A stretch of 64,000 nt of DNA from JACQFZ01 sp041485885 (GTDB lineage Bacteria; Pseudomonadota; Gammaproteobacteria; Acidiferrobacterales; Sulfurifustaceae): assembly GCA_041485885.1 (NCBI GenBank), contig JBGPKL010000008.1:1-64000 (forward strand), read 5' to 3'. Position 1 is the stretch's first letter, and each line of letters begins with the position of its first letter. The notes beneath the pieces were generated by a model. The model made no database searches. It had not been told where the DNA came from and saw nothing but the letters and a program-made list of their open reading frames with translations. Positions 41,689 to 50,868 of this stretch are shown here, piece after piece. A program made the translations under genes and the position numbers.

Positions 41689-42300
41689 TTAGGCGCTGCC
41701 CCGCGCGTACAATCCTTCGGCCCGCAGGATCGGCTCGATTTCCGAAAAACCGCTGACGTGGAACGCATTGATTCCTACGGCGCGCGCGGCGGCTACGTTC
41801 GGCTCCAGATCGTCAAAGAAGTAGACCGCGTCCGCAGCGACACGAAGTTCGCGCAGCGCGTGCTCATAGGCCTCACGATCGGGTTTCATGAATCCGGTCA
41901 GATGAGAGGCAAAGCATGAATCGAACAGCTCCGACAACTTAGGAAGGCGTAACCAATGCACTGCGTTGGTGTTGCTTAGACATGCCACACGATGCTGAGC
42001 CCGAAGAGACCGAATGAGCGCCGTGGCGCCGTCAAAGTAACCTTTGACCCAAGTTGCAAAGAACTCAATAAACTCCGACTCACTCAGCGGCAATTCCCAT
42101 TCTTTGATGAACGCTCGCGCAAATACCCGGGTTGATGTCTGACCTCGTTCGAAAAGATTCACTGCGCGAGACCGATGCCAACGTTCGAGCACTACACGCG
42201 GGTCGTTCATCGAGGGGAGGAGTGTTCGCAAAACGTCGCGGCCGGTGGTCTCAACGAGTACACCACCGAGATCAAATAAAATTACCTTTTCGCTGCGCAT
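41689..42300 (-). CDS. HAD-like hydrolase (YihX type)
   Basis: This 203-residue protein starts MRSEKVILFDLGGVLVE. It has HAD motif I FDLGGV (with Gly at the second Asp position, as in YihX and haloacid-dehalogenase-like members), motif II CLSNTN, the lysine motif GFMKPD and motif III FFDDLEPN. It may act on a sugar phosphate or a similar small phosphate ester. A GTG five codons earlier is an alternative start. Confidence 0.8.
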   Translation of the reverse strand: MRSEKVILFDLGGVLVETTGRDVLRTLLPSMNDPRVVLERWHRSRAVNLFERGQTSTRVFARAFIKEWELPLSESEFIEFFATWVKGYFDGATALIRSLRAQHRVACLSNTNAVHWLRLPKLSELFDSCFASHLTGFMKPDREAYEHALRELRVAADAVYFFDDLEPNVAAARAVGINAFHVSGFSEIEPILRAEGLYARGSA

Positions 42301-42325
42301 TGAGAGAACGCTCACCGCTCAGAAA

Positions 42326-42357
42326 CAATCGTGCGCATGGCGCACGCTACGCTGGCT
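42326..42357. repeat. Dispersed repeat A, partial copy 3
   Basis: 32 bp beginning CAATCGTGCGCATGGCGCAC, identical or nearly so to the end of repeat A at 40162-40193. Its end forms the stop region of the membrane-protein gene at 42356. Confidence 0.65.
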
Positions 42358-42697
42358 ACTTGAGAAGAATGTCGCCGAACCCCCAAACGAAAGTTCCGAC
42401 AACCACGAATACGTGCGCGGCAATACGCAACCGTGGGAACGGTGGCGGGATGTCTAGGTTAGAGATCATTGGGCCACCCCAGGTACCAAGACCAGCAACG
42501 CGATTGTTCAATACCTCCTGTTGCACCTGCAACAGCCCATACTCAGCCGCGGCGCCAAGCAGCACAACAATCGAACCACCGCGAGCAAACCACATTGAGT
42601 CGACTTTGATTCCTAGAAGAAGAAAAATGAAAAATGCGATGGCGCCAGCAATGAGGCAACCAAACGGGTAACGATAGTTAATGGTGAGGCTGTTCAT
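42356..42697 (-). CDS. Small hypothetical membrane protein
   Basis: This 113-residue protein has hydrophobic helices at about residues 10-30, 38-56 and 90-110. No family recognised. Low GC content like its island neighbours. The TAG-like 3' end lies at the border of repeat A. Confidence 0.55.
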   Translation of the reverse strand: MNSLTINYRYPFGCLIAGAIAFFIFLLLGIKVDSMWFARGGSIVVLLGAAAEYGLLQVQQEVLNNRVAGLGTWGGPMISNLDIPPPFPRLRIAAHVFVVVGTFVWGFGDILLK

Positions 42698-42730
42698 AGC
42701 GATGCCCGAGCGTTAATAACTCAGCCTTCG

Positions 42731-43111
42731 TTAGGAGTAAAAGTCACTAGTGGTCCATCCATTGCGTCGCTGGAGCATGTCTCGATGCGCAAGGTTTAGA
42801 GCTGAAATTTCATCCAAATACTCTTGAGGAACGGATGTAGCTTCGTTCCATACATTCTCGGGATCATATTTGGCTCGAATAGCTCGGTGCTTTCCTTCAT
42901 ATTCCCAGAACTCTGCCTCATCCTTCTCTTCTCGCTGTTTTTCCGCTTTCCGTTTCTTCCGCTGCTCAGGAAACTTGGCTACAAGCCAATAGCAGCTATA
43001 TAGAAAAAAACCACCGATAGTTACCAGGAGGATCGTATTCAAGAAACCTGGATAGAACTGCCTCGCCAGAATTAGGAGAATGATGCCAAGTAGGAAGTTC
43101 GTGACGTTCAT
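42731..43111 (-). CDS. Small hypothetical membrane protein with charged tail
   Basis: This 126-residue protein starts MNVTNFLLGIILLILAR. It has two membrane helices (about residues 4-20 and 27-45), a highly charged segment (KKRKAEKQREEKDEAEFWEY) and a soluble tail. The ATG at 43111 is preferred to a TTG at 43135. No family recognised. Four TAGTACC boxes lie 40-85 bp upstream. Confidence 0.55.
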   Translation of the reverse strand: MNVTNFLLGIILLILARQFYPGFLNTILLVTIGGFFLYSCYWLVAKFPEQRKKRKAEKQREEKDEAEFWEYEGKHRAIRAKYDPENVWNEATSVPQEYLDEISALNLAHRDMLQRRNGWTTSDFYS

Positions 43112-43151
43112 ATGCCACCCGATGAAAATGCCCAACTATGATTAGACGGCA

Positions 43152-43195
43152 TAGTACCTAGTACCCGCTAGTACCGGTTCCTACTATGTAGTACC
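43152..43195. promoter_or_regulatory. Array of four TAGTACC boxes
   Basis: Identical TAGTACC heptamers begin at 43152, 43159, 43169 and 43189 (steps of 7, 10 and 20 bp). They lie just upstream of the minus-strand gene starting at 43111. Steps of 10 and 20 bp put three of them on one face of the helix. A regulator-binding array is the simplest reading; the rest of 43196-43577 holds repeat B and the promoter at 43529. Confidence 0.45.
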
Positions 43196-43233
43196 AAAAT
43201 ACTACATCCAGACGCTGGCGCGCGAGTCATTAA

Positions 43234-43359
43234 AAGCCATCTCAAAAACCCCATGTAGGGTGGGTGAAGCGAAGCGCAACCCGCCGAAATAATATTTTGT
43301 TGGGTTCCGCCGCTCGCGCGGCTGCACCCAACCTACATAGAGGCACTTTTGAGATAGCC
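43234..43359. repeat. Dispersed repeat B, complete copy 1
   Basis: A 126-bp unit with imperfect inverted ends: AGCCATCTCAAAAACCCCAT at left, and at right the complement of AGGCTATCTCAAAAGTGCCT. The core TGTAGGGTGGGTG is repeated as its complement inside. A second copy lies at 44062-44186, just past the toxin-antitoxin pair, and another in opposite orientation at 51958-52043. Confidence 0.7.
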
Positions 43360-43528
43360 TCTACTCAATCGAGACCGAGTGATCCGCACCGTCGTTTCGG
43401 TGCGTTGCGCTCTCTACACACTGCCTCTCGAAAACCACGAGCGGTGCCTGGCCTCGATCACGGGCGCCGTCGGCATCACGGCGTTCCGGCTCGTCTTCCT
43501 AACCCGCAGCTATTAGCCATAGAGCGTT

Positions 43529-43557
43529 TTGACGTTATAGCGTCTGAACGCTATGCT
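43529..43557 (+). promoter_or_regulatory. Toxin-antitoxin promoter with embedded operator
   Basis: TTGACG (43529-43534) and TATGCT (43552-43557) are 17 bp apart. A perfect 7-4-7 palindrome, ATAGCGT-CTGA-ACGCTAT (43537-43554), fills the spacer and -10. This is the layout expected for antitoxin autorepression. Confidence 0.6.
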
Positions 43558-43577
43558 GCGGCACGAGGTAATACATC

Positions 43578-43811
43578 ATGAGCGAAACGTCCAAGCGTGC
43601 CACTGTGTACTTTGAGCCGGCACTGCACAAAGCGGTGCGCCTAAAGGCGGCGCATACGCATCGGTCGGTATCGGATATCGTCAACGATGCGGTGCGCGCG
43701 GCGTTGCGGGAGGATCAGGAAGATCTGGCGGCGTTCGAGCAACGTGCGGCCGAGCCGGTGATTTCCTACGAAGCGCTGCTGAAGGATTTAAAGGCGCATG
43801 GCAAATTATGA
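43578..43811 (+). CDS. Ribbon-helix-helix antitoxin
   Basis: This 77-residue protein has an N-terminal ribbon-helix-helix (RATVYFEPALHKAVRLKAA, then SVSDIVNDAVRAAL) and a C-terminal toxin-binding tail. It likely represses its own promoter at 43529-43557. It overlaps the toxin gene by 14 nt. Confidence 0.85.
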   Translation: MSETSKRATVYFEPALHKAVRLKAAHTHRSVSDIVNDAVRAALREDQEDLAAFEQRAAEPVISYEALLKDLKAHGKL

Positions 43812-44061
43812 TCTGGTATTCAAGAAATCCGTCACCAAAGATCTGCGTGCGTTTCCCAAACAAGATGTCAAACGCATCATGCAACGAATCCGTTCGCTGG
43901 CGGAGAATCCGCGACCGGTAGGTTGCGAAAAACTTTCCGGTTATGACAGATATCGGATTCGGCAGGGTATGTATCGGATCATCTATGAAATCGAAGACAA
44001 GAAACTGACCGTGCTGGTCGTCAAGGTCGGTCATCGACGTGAGGTTTATCGGAATAGCTAG
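43798..44061 (+). CDS. RelE/ParE family toxin
   Basis: This 87-residue protein has the RelE fold with VFKKSVTKDLRAFP, GYDRYRIRQGMYRIIYEI and VGHRREVYR. It would act as a ribosome-dependent mRNA interferase if RelE-like. Its stop codon touches the second repeat B copy, and repeat B copies flank the pair on both sides. Confidence 0.87.
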   Translation: MANYDLVFKKSVTKDLRAFPKQDVKRIMQRIRSLAENPRPVGCEKLSGYDRYRIRQGMYRIIYEIEDKKLTVLVVKVGHRREVYRNS

Positions 44062-44186
44062 AAGCCATCGCAAAAACTCCCTGTAGGGTGGGTGGAGCAA
44101 AGCGTAACCCATCGAAATAATACATTGTCGTTGCTGCCCAGGGTGCAACAACACCGGTTGCACCCAACCTACATGGAGGCATTAGC
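44062..44186. repeat. Dispersed repeat B, copy 2
   Basis: Same orientation and order as 43234-43359: AGCCATCGCAAAAACTCCCT at left, TGTAGGGTGGGTGGAGCAAA, and ACCCAACCTACATGGAGGC near the right end, which is truncated. Together the two copies bracket the antitoxin-toxin pair. Confidence 0.7.
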
Positions 44187-44244
44187 ACCGGATTTCCCTG
44201 TGCGCTGCACAGGTACCCACGCAGCGGCAATCGGCAGGTCGTAA

Positions 44245-47200
44245 TTACCTTGCGCCGGCTCGTAGCACGCGTGCGGGATGCGGCGCTGTGGGCGTTTGCA
44301 GCTTCGCCTTCAATTCTTCCCGGCGGGCGCGGACCTTTTGGATATTGGCTTGCTTGATGTGGCCGAAGCCGCGGATTTGCTCGGGGAGATGCGCCAGCTC
44401 GATGGCGTCGTCCAGCTGTTCCAGCGCAAGACGCGCGATGATGGCGTTGAGATCCTGTCGATACTCTTCAATCAAGCGACGCTCGGTGCGGCGTTCTTCG
44501 CTGCGGCCGAACGGATCGAACGGCGTGCCGCGCAGAAATTTCAACTTCGCGATCACGCGGAACGCGGTCCACATCCATGGCCCGAACGGCCGCTTCACCA
44601 GGTGTCCGGCGGCGTCGCGCTTGCCGAATAGCGGCGGCGCCAAATGAAATTTGAGCGCTACCGTTCCGTCGAATACGTCCGCGAGCTTGCGCTGGAATTC
44701 ACCGTTGGTATACAGCCGCGCGACTTCATACTCGTCCTTGTACGCCATGAGCTTGAAGAAATTTTGCGCGACCGCGCGAGCGAGTCGGTCGTCGCCGCCG
44801 ATCGAGCGTTCCGCCGCGTGCGCTCGGCGCACGAACTCCTCGTACTGCCGCGCGTACTTTGCATTCTGATACGCGGTGAGAAGCGCGACGCGACTCGCGA
44901 TCAACGCCTCGAGATTCTGCGGCAGCGACACCACCACCTCGCGCCCCGCCGTCGCCACGCGCTCCACTTTTTCCAGATCGACGGCTGCTCGCCGTCCCCA
45001 CAAGAACGCTTGCTTATTGGCGTCGACCGCGACGCCGTTCAGCTCCACCGCGCGCAGCAGCGCTTGTGCCGACAACGGCACCAGCGACTGCTGGTACGCG
45101 AAACCCAGCATGAACAAGTTCGTGGCGATGGCGTCGCCCATGAGCGCGGTCGCAAGCCGAGTCGCGTCCACAAAGTGCGTGCGATTCGCGACGGCTTCCG
45201 CGATGAGCGCGCGCACCTCAGCGGTGGGAAATTGCCAGTCCGGATTCTGCGCGAATTGTCCGGTCGGTTGCTCGTTGGTGTTGATAACCGCGACCGTGCG
45301 CCCCGGATGCGTTTTCGCGATGGCATCGTGCGCGCCGGCCGTCAGCATGTCGCAGCCGAGAATCAAATCCGCTTCACCGGTGGCGATCGCCTGTGCGTGA
45401 ATGGGTTGCGTCGACGCCGCCAAGCGTATGTGCGATGTCACCGCGCCGTTTTTCTGCGCCACGCCGGTCATGTCGAGCACGGAGACGTTCTTGCCTTCGA
45501 GATGCGCCGCCATGCCGATGAGCGCGCCGATCGTGAGCACGCCGGTGCCGCCGATGCCGGTGACGAGCACGTTGTACGGCCGCGTGAGCGGCGGCGCGCT
45601 GGGCTCGGGCAGTTGCCCGAACAGCTCGCCCGCCTCCTTGGTATCCGCTTTTACGTTGCGGAGCTTGCCGCCCTCGACGGTCACGAAGCTCGGGCAGAAT
45701 CCTTTCAGACACGAGTAGTCCATGTTGCACGACGACTGGTCGATCGTGCGCTTCCTGCCGAGCTCGGTGTCGAGCGGCAGAATCGACGTGCAATTCGACT
45801 GCACGCCGCAATCGCCGCAGCCCTCGCACACCGCGTCGTTGATGAACACGCGCCGCGGCGCGAGCGGATACTCGCCGCGCTTGCGCCGGCGGCGTTTCTC
45901 CGCGGCGCACACTTGGTCGTAAATAAGCACCGACACGCCGCGGTATTCGCGCAGCTCCCGTTGCACCGCATCCATGTCGCGCCGGTCGTTGACGGTGACA
46001 AATGAAGGCAAACCTAATCGGTCGCGGTAACGACTCAAATCCTCCGTCACCACCGCAATATGCTGCACGCTTTCCGCCGCCATCTGTTGCGCGATGAGCG
46101 GCACGGACAGCGGGCCGTCCACCGGCTGGCCGCCGGTCATCGCCACCGCATCGTTATACAAAATCTTGTAGGTGACGTTCACGTTGGCCGCGACCGCCGC
46201 GCGAATCGCAAGATAGCCGGAGTGGTAATACGTCCCGTCGCCCAAGTTCACGAACATGTGCGTCACGTCGGAGAACGGCGCCTGCCCGATCCAGGTCGCG
46301 CCCTCCCCGCCCATATGCGTGATCGTTTTGTTCTGGTCCGGATATATCGACGTCGCCATGGCGTGGCAGCCGATGCCGGCGAGCGCGATGCTGCCTTCCG
46401 GCGTTTTGGTCGACGTGCTGTGCGGACAACCGGAACAGTAATACGCCGGGCGCGGCGGCGTGTTCACCGTTTTCGTCAGCACCGCTTCCTTCGCCGTGAG
46501 AAACGCCAAACGCGCTTTGATGAGATCGCTTTCGTGGAAACGCGCGATGCGCGAGGCGATCACCCGCGCGATCTGCGCCACCGAGAAATCGCCCTTGCTC
46601 GGGAGCAGCCACTCGCCGTGCGGCGGCACCCATTCGCCCTTCTCGTCGAACTTGCCGATCACGCGCGGGCGCACGTCTACGCGCCAGTTGTAGAGCTGCT
46701 CCTTCAGTTGATACTCGACGACCTGGCGCTTTTCCTCGACGACGAGAATCTCTTCGAGCCCGGTCGCGAACTCGCGCACGCTCTCGGGTTCGAGCGGCCA
46801 GGGCATCGCGACCTTGAAGAGGCGGATACCGATGCGCTTCGCTTGCGCGTCGTCGATGCCGAGCTCCTCCAGCGCTTCGCGCACGTCGAGATACGATTTG
46901 CCCGAGGCGATGATGCCGAGGCGCGCGGTCGGCGCGTCGATGACGGTGTGGTTGAGCTTGTTGGCGCGGGCGTAGGCGAGAGCGGCGTAAATTTTGTAAT
47001 CCTGCATCAGCGCTTCCTGCTCCATCGCCTGCGCGCGCACCGAGCCGCCGTACAGCCGCGCGTTCAGACCGCCGGGTGGCACGACGAAATCTTCCGGCAA
47101 CTTTATTTGCACGCGGAACGGATCCCCATCGACCGACGCGCTCGACTCGGCGGTGTCCGACGTCGCTTTGAATCCGACCAGGCACCCGGAGAAACGCGAC

Positions 47201-47772
47201 ATCGCCCAGCCGTGCAGGCCGAGGTCGAAATACTCCTGCACGTTGCACGGATAGAGCACCGGGATAATAGCGGCGGCGAACTGGTGATCGCTCTGATGCG
47301 GCAGCGTCGATGAATACGCGCCGTGGTCGTCGCCCGCGACCAGCAGCACGCCGCCGTGCTTCGCGGTGCCCGCGTGATTCGCGTGCTTGAAGACATCCCC
47401 GCAACGATCGACGCCGGGCCCCTTGCCGTACCACATGGCGAACACGCCGTCGTATTTCGCCGGCCCGATGATGCCGATCTGCTGCGTCCCCCAAACCGCG
47501 GTGGCCGCCAGATCTTCGTTGACGCCGGGCCGGAATTTCACGTGATGCGCGGCTAGATGCGGCTGCGCTTCCCACAGCGCTTTGTCCAGCCCGCCGAGCG
47601 GCGAGCCGCGATAGCCGGACACGAAACCCGCGGTGTTCAGCCCCGCCGACGCGTCGCGCAGGCGCTGCATGATCAAGAGCCGAACCAACGCTTGGATTCC
47701 GCTCACGTAGACACGCCCGGAGGTGAGGACGTATTTGTCTTCGAGACTGACGTTAGCCAACGGTGCGTTCAT
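44245..47772 (-). CDS. Fused indolepyruvate ferredoxin oxidoreductase
   Basis: This 1175-residue protein fuses the alpha and beta parts of an arylpyruvate:ferredoxin oxidoreductase, which turns aryl pyruvates plus CoA into acyl-CoA, CO2 and reduced ferredoxin using thiamine diphosphate. The N-terminal part starts GRVYVSGIQALVRLL; the ThDP region contains GIGCHAMATSIYPDQ. A cysteine cluster near residue 649 (CEGCGDCGVQSNC) and CSLKGFCPSF-like cysteines bind Fe-S. The C-terminal gamma-like domain contains GIGGTGVLTIG. This fused form is oxygen-tolerant in proteobacteria by family reports. It is single, without other amino-acid catabolic genes nearby. Confidence 0.9.
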   Translation of the reverse strand: MNAPLANVSLEDKYVLTSGRVYVSGIQALVRLLIMQRLRDASAGLNTAGFVSGYRGSPLGGLDKALWEAQPHLAAHHVKFRPGVNEDLAATAVWGTQQIGIIGPAKYDGVFAMWYGKGPGVDRCGDVFKHANHAGTAKHGGVLLVAGDDHGAYSSTLPHQSDHQFAAAIIPVLYPCNVQEYFDLGLHGWAMSRFSGCLVGFKATSDTAESSASVDGDPFRVQIKLPEDFVVPPGGLNARLYGGSVRAQAMEQEALMQDYKIYAALAYARANKLNHTVIDAPTARLGIIASGKSYLDVREALEELGIDDAQAKRIGIRLFKVAMPWPLEPESVREFATGLEEILVVEEKRQVVEYQLKEQLYNWRVDVRPRVIGKFDEKGEWVPPHGEWLLPSKGDFSVAQIARVIASRIARFHESDLIKARLAFLTAKEAVLTKTVNTPPRPAYYCSGCPHSTSTKTPEGSIALAGIGCHAMATSIYPDQNKTITHMGGEGATWIGQAPFSDVTHMFVNLGDGTYYHSGYLAIRAAVAANVNVTYKILYNDAVAMTGGQPVDGPLSVPLIAQQMAAESVQHIAVVTEDLSRYRDRLGLPSFVTVNDRRDMDAVQRELREYRGVSVLIYDQVCAAEKRRRRKRGEYPLAPRRVFINDAVCEGCGDCGVQSNCTSILPLDTELGRKRTIDQSSCNMDYSCLKGFCPSFVTVEGGKLRNVKADTKEAGELFGQLPEPSAPPLTRPYNVLVTGIGGTGVLTIGALIGMAAHLEGKNVSVLDMTGVAQKNGAVTSHIRLAASTQPIHAQAIATGEADLILGCDMLTAGAHDAIAKTHPGRTVAVINTNEQPTGQFAQNPDWQFPTAEVRALIAEAVANRTHFVDATRLATALMGDAIATNLFMLGFAYQQSLVPLSAQALLRAVELNGVAVDANKQAFLWGRRAAVDLEKVERVATAGREVVVSLPQNLEALIASRVALLTAYQNAKYARQYEEFVRRAHAAERSIGGDDRLARAVAQNFFKLMAYKDEYEVARLYTNGEFQRKLADVFDGTVALKFHLAPPLFGKRDAAGHLVKRPFGPWMWTAFRVIAKLKFLRGTPFDPFGRSEERRTERRLIEEYRQDLNAIIARLALEQLDDAIELAHLPEQIRGFGHIKQANIQKVRARREELKAKLQTPTAPHPARVLRAGAR

Positions 47773-47983
47773 GGCCTGACTCCGATTGTGGCGGCGGCGC
47801 GCGGCCGACTCTTCTATGAAGTGTAGACGCGCCGCGCGGAGCGCCGATGACGTCGCTGAGAAACTTAGACCGCGACAACGCCAAGACGGTCGAACCGCGC
47901 ACCGGGACGGAAAACCGACGCCGACGCGAGTAGACCGGTGAGTAGGCTTGAACTAAGCGAGTACTTTCGCCGGCAGTGCGGCG

Positions 47984-49435
47984 TTAGGACGATGCCGGAC
48001 CGAGGTGCAGATCCGCGACGCGGATAACCTTCATCGTGTTGGTGCCACCGGGTTTCTTGAGCGGCTCGCCGATGGTGAGAATCACCAGATCGTCGTCGCG
48101 CACCGCGCCGCGGCGGCGCAGCTCGTCGATCGCCTGCGCCATTACCGTGGCCGGATCGCTGCTCTTCTGCTCGAACGCCACCGGAAACACGCCGCGATAG
48201 AGCGTCACCTTGCATTGCGTCTGCGCGAGCGGAGTCAGCGCGTAGATCGGCACCGCCGAGCTGATGCGCGACATCCAGAGCGCGGTGCTGCCGGATTCCG
48301 TCAACGCCGCGATCGCCTTCACCGGCAGGTGATTGGCGACGTACATCACCGCCATCGCGATCGCTTCATCGACACGCTTGAACAACATCTCGCGCCGCTG
48401 GCGCGGGTGCACCATCTCCTCTTCGTGCTCGGCGACGCGGCACACGCGGTCCATCGCCGCGACCGCGGCGACCGGGTGCTTGCCGCTCGCGGTTTCGGCG
48501 GAAAGCATCACCGCGTCGGTGCCGTCGAGCACGGCGTTCGCGACGTCCGATACTTCGGCGCGCGTCGGGATCGCGTTCTCGATCATCGACTCCATCATCT
48601 GTGTGGCGGTGATGACGACCTTGTTCAGGCGCCGCGCGACGCGGATGATGCGCTTCTGGATCGGCGGCACGTCGGCGTCGCCGATCTCGACCGCCAAATC
48701 GCCGCGCGCGATCATCACCACATCGGCCGCCTCCGTGATCTCGTCGATCGCGGTAACGGCTTCGGCGCGCTCGATCTTGGCGACGATGCCGCCGTGACCG
48801 CCGGCCGCGCGGAACAGCTCGCGCGCTTCGTTGATATCGGCGGCGCTGCGCGGGAACGAAATCGCGAGGTAATCGGCGTCGAGCGCGGCCGCGTGCTTGA
48901 TGTCCTCGCGATCCTTATCGGTGAGCGCCCTGGCCGAGAGGCCGCCGCCCTGGCGATTGATGCCTTTGCTGTCGCGCAGCTCGCCGCCGACGACGACGCG
49001 GCAAACGATCTCGTTGCCTTCCACCCGATCGACCCACAGCACGATGCGACCGTCGTCGAGCAGCAACGTCGAGCCGCGATCCACGTCCTGCGGCAACCCC
49101 TTGTACGTAACGCCGACGCGCTCGTTCGTGCCGGCGTCGAGCGGGAGATCGGCGTCGAGCATGAACGTGTCGCCTTCGAGCAACTCGGCCTTGCCCTGCT
49201 TGAAACTGCCGATGCGGATTTTCGGTCCCTGGAGATCGACGAGCACGCCGATATGGCGATCGTGGGCACGCGCGACGTCACGCGCCATCTGCGCTCGGCG
49301 CGCATGCACGGAAGCGTGACCGTGGGAGAAGTTGAGCCGGATCACGTCCACGCCCGCCTCGATCATTTTGTTCATGATCTTCGGGTCATCGGTCGCGGGC
49401 CCGAGGGTGGCGACGATCTTAGTGCGTCGAAACAT
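47984..49435 (-). CDS. pyk: Pyruvate kinase
   Basis: This 483-residue enzyme makes pyruvate and ATP from phosphoenolpyruvate. It starts MFRRTKIVATLGPATD and has the metal and substrate motif IMIARGDLAVEIG-like (VMIARGDLAVEIGDADV) and the ATQMMESMI segment. Last gene of the leftward tkt-gap-pgk-pyk run. The fba (class II) gene that usually follows in betaproteobacteria is absent. Confidence 0.95.
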   Translation of the reverse strand: MFRRTKIVATLGPATDDPKIMNKMIEAGVDVIRLNFSHGHASVHARRAQMARDVARAHDRHIGVLVDLQGPKIRIGSFKQGKAELLEGDTFMLDADLPLDAGTNERVGVTYKGLPQDVDRGSTLLLDDGRIVLWVDRVEGNEIVCRVVVGGELRDSKGINRQGGGLSARALTDKDREDIKHAAALDADYLAISFPRSAADINEARELFRAAGGHGGIVAKIERAEAVTAIDEITEAADVVMIARGDLAVEIGDADVPPIQKRIIRVARRLNKVVITATQMMESMIENAIPTRAEVSDVANAVLDGTDAVMLSAETASGKHPVAAVAAMDRVCRVAEHEEEMVHPRQRREMLFKRVDEAIAMAVMYVANHLPVKAIAALTESGSTALWMSRISSAVPIYALTPLAQTQCKVTLYRGVFPVAFEQKSSDPATVMAQAIDELRRRGAVRDDDLVILTIGEPLKKPGGTNTMKVIRVADLHLGPASS

Positions 49436-49590
49436 AAGCGAGTCGTATTAGCGCATGTCTGAATAATTCGACGTAGGGTGCGCTCCACGCACCGTTTTGT
49501 CGATCGGCGTACGCCGCGCACTCTGCATCTTTTGAATCAATCAGAGTCTCCTTGGCATGCTGGCGGACATTCAGCTCGCGCTCGACAGGG

Positions 49591-50772
49591 TTACGTCGCG
49601 GCGCGCGCTTCGAGCATGGCGACCGCCGGCAGTTGCTTTCCTTCGAGGAATTCGAGAAACGCGCCGCCGCCGGTCGATAGGTAGGAAATCCGGTCGGCGA
49701 CTTTGTACTTCTCGATCGCCGCGAGCGTGTCGCCGCCGCCCGCGATCGAAAACGCCGAGCTGTGCGCGATCGCCAGCGCCAGCGCTTTCGTGCCTTCACC
49801 GAACTGATCGATCTCGAAAACGCCGACCGGCCCGTTCCAGACGATGGTCCCCGCTTGCTTCAGCAAGTCGGAGAAACGGCGCGCGGTATCGGGCCCGATG
49901 TCGAGAATCAATTCGTCATCGCCGACCGCCGTTGCCGACTTCACCGTGGCTTCGGCGGCTTCGCTCAATTCCTTACCGACGACAACATCCGACGGAATGG
50001 GAATATCCACGCGGCGCGCCCGCGCCGAGCGGATCAACTCCTTCGCGGTATCGATCAGGCCGGGCTCGTACAACGATTTGCCGACCTTGTAACCCGCCGC
50101 GGCAATGAACGTGTTCGCGATCCCGCCGCCGACGATGAGCTGGTCGACCTTCTGGATGAGATGCTCCAGCACCGTGAGCTTCGTGGAAACTTTGGAACCG
50201 GCGACGATTGCGACCAGCGGCCGCCTTGGATTCGCGAGCGCCCGGCCGAGCGCGTCGAGCTCTTGCGCTAACAGAATGCCCGCGCAGGCAACCGGCGCGT
50301 ATAGGCCGACGCCGACCGTCGACGCTTCGGCGCGGTGCGCGGTGCCGAACGCGTCCATCACGTAGATATCGCAGAGCGTCGCATACTTTTTCGCGAGCGC
50401 TTCGCTGTTCTTTTTCTCGCCCTTGTTGAATCGCACGTTCTCGCACAGCACGACCTCGCCATCACCCACGCTCGGCGGCCGTTCGAGGTAATCCTTGATT
50501 AACGGCACTTTCCTGCCGAGCAGCTTCGACAGCACCGCGGCGACCGGCTTCAGTGAATTCTCCTCGCTGTACACACCCTCTTCGGGCCGCCCGAGGTGCG
50601 ACATCAGCATCACTTTCGCACGCGCGCGGATCGCGTATTCAATGGACGGCAGCGACGCGCGGATGCGCTGGTCGCTCGTGACTACGCCGCTTTTGACCGG
50701 AACGTTGAGATCCTCGCGGATAAGCACGCGCTTACCCGCGAGATCGAGGTCGGTCATTTTTCTTATTGCCAT
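49591..50772 (-). CDS. pgk: Phosphoglycerate kinase
   Basis: This 393-residue two-domain kinase shows the N-terminal substrate loop RVLIREDLNVPV and the C-terminal nucleotide loop GGGDTLAAIEKY. An ATG at 50772 is used; a second ATG five codons on is possible. It lies between gap and pyk. Confidence 0.95.
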   Translation of the reverse strand: MAIRKMTDLDLAGKRVLIREDLNVPVKSGVVTSDQRIRASLPSIEYAIRARAKVMLMSHLGRPEEGVYSEENSLKPVAAVLSKLLGRKVPLIKDYLERPPSVGDGEVVLCENVRFNKGEKKNSEALAKKYATLCDIYVMDAFGTAHRAEASTVGVGLYAPVACAGILLAQELDALGRALANPRRPLVAIVAGSKVSTKLTVLEHLIQKVDQLIVGGGIANTFIAAAGYKVGKSLYEPGLIDTAKELIRSARARRVDIPIPSDVVVGKELSEAAEATVKSATAVGDDELILDIGPDTARRFSDLLKQAGTIVWNGPVGVFEIDQFGEGTKALALAIAHSSAFSIAGGGDTLAAIEKYKVADRISYLSTGGGAFLEFLEGKQLPAVAMLEARAAT

Positions 50773-50868
50773 GTCGCGGTAAAGGTCGCCGTTTTATCTA
50801 AAGCGATAGCGCCGCAGCTTGCGTCGTCGCGGCGTTGAGTTATGACCACCGCTGCCGAACGTGGAGGA

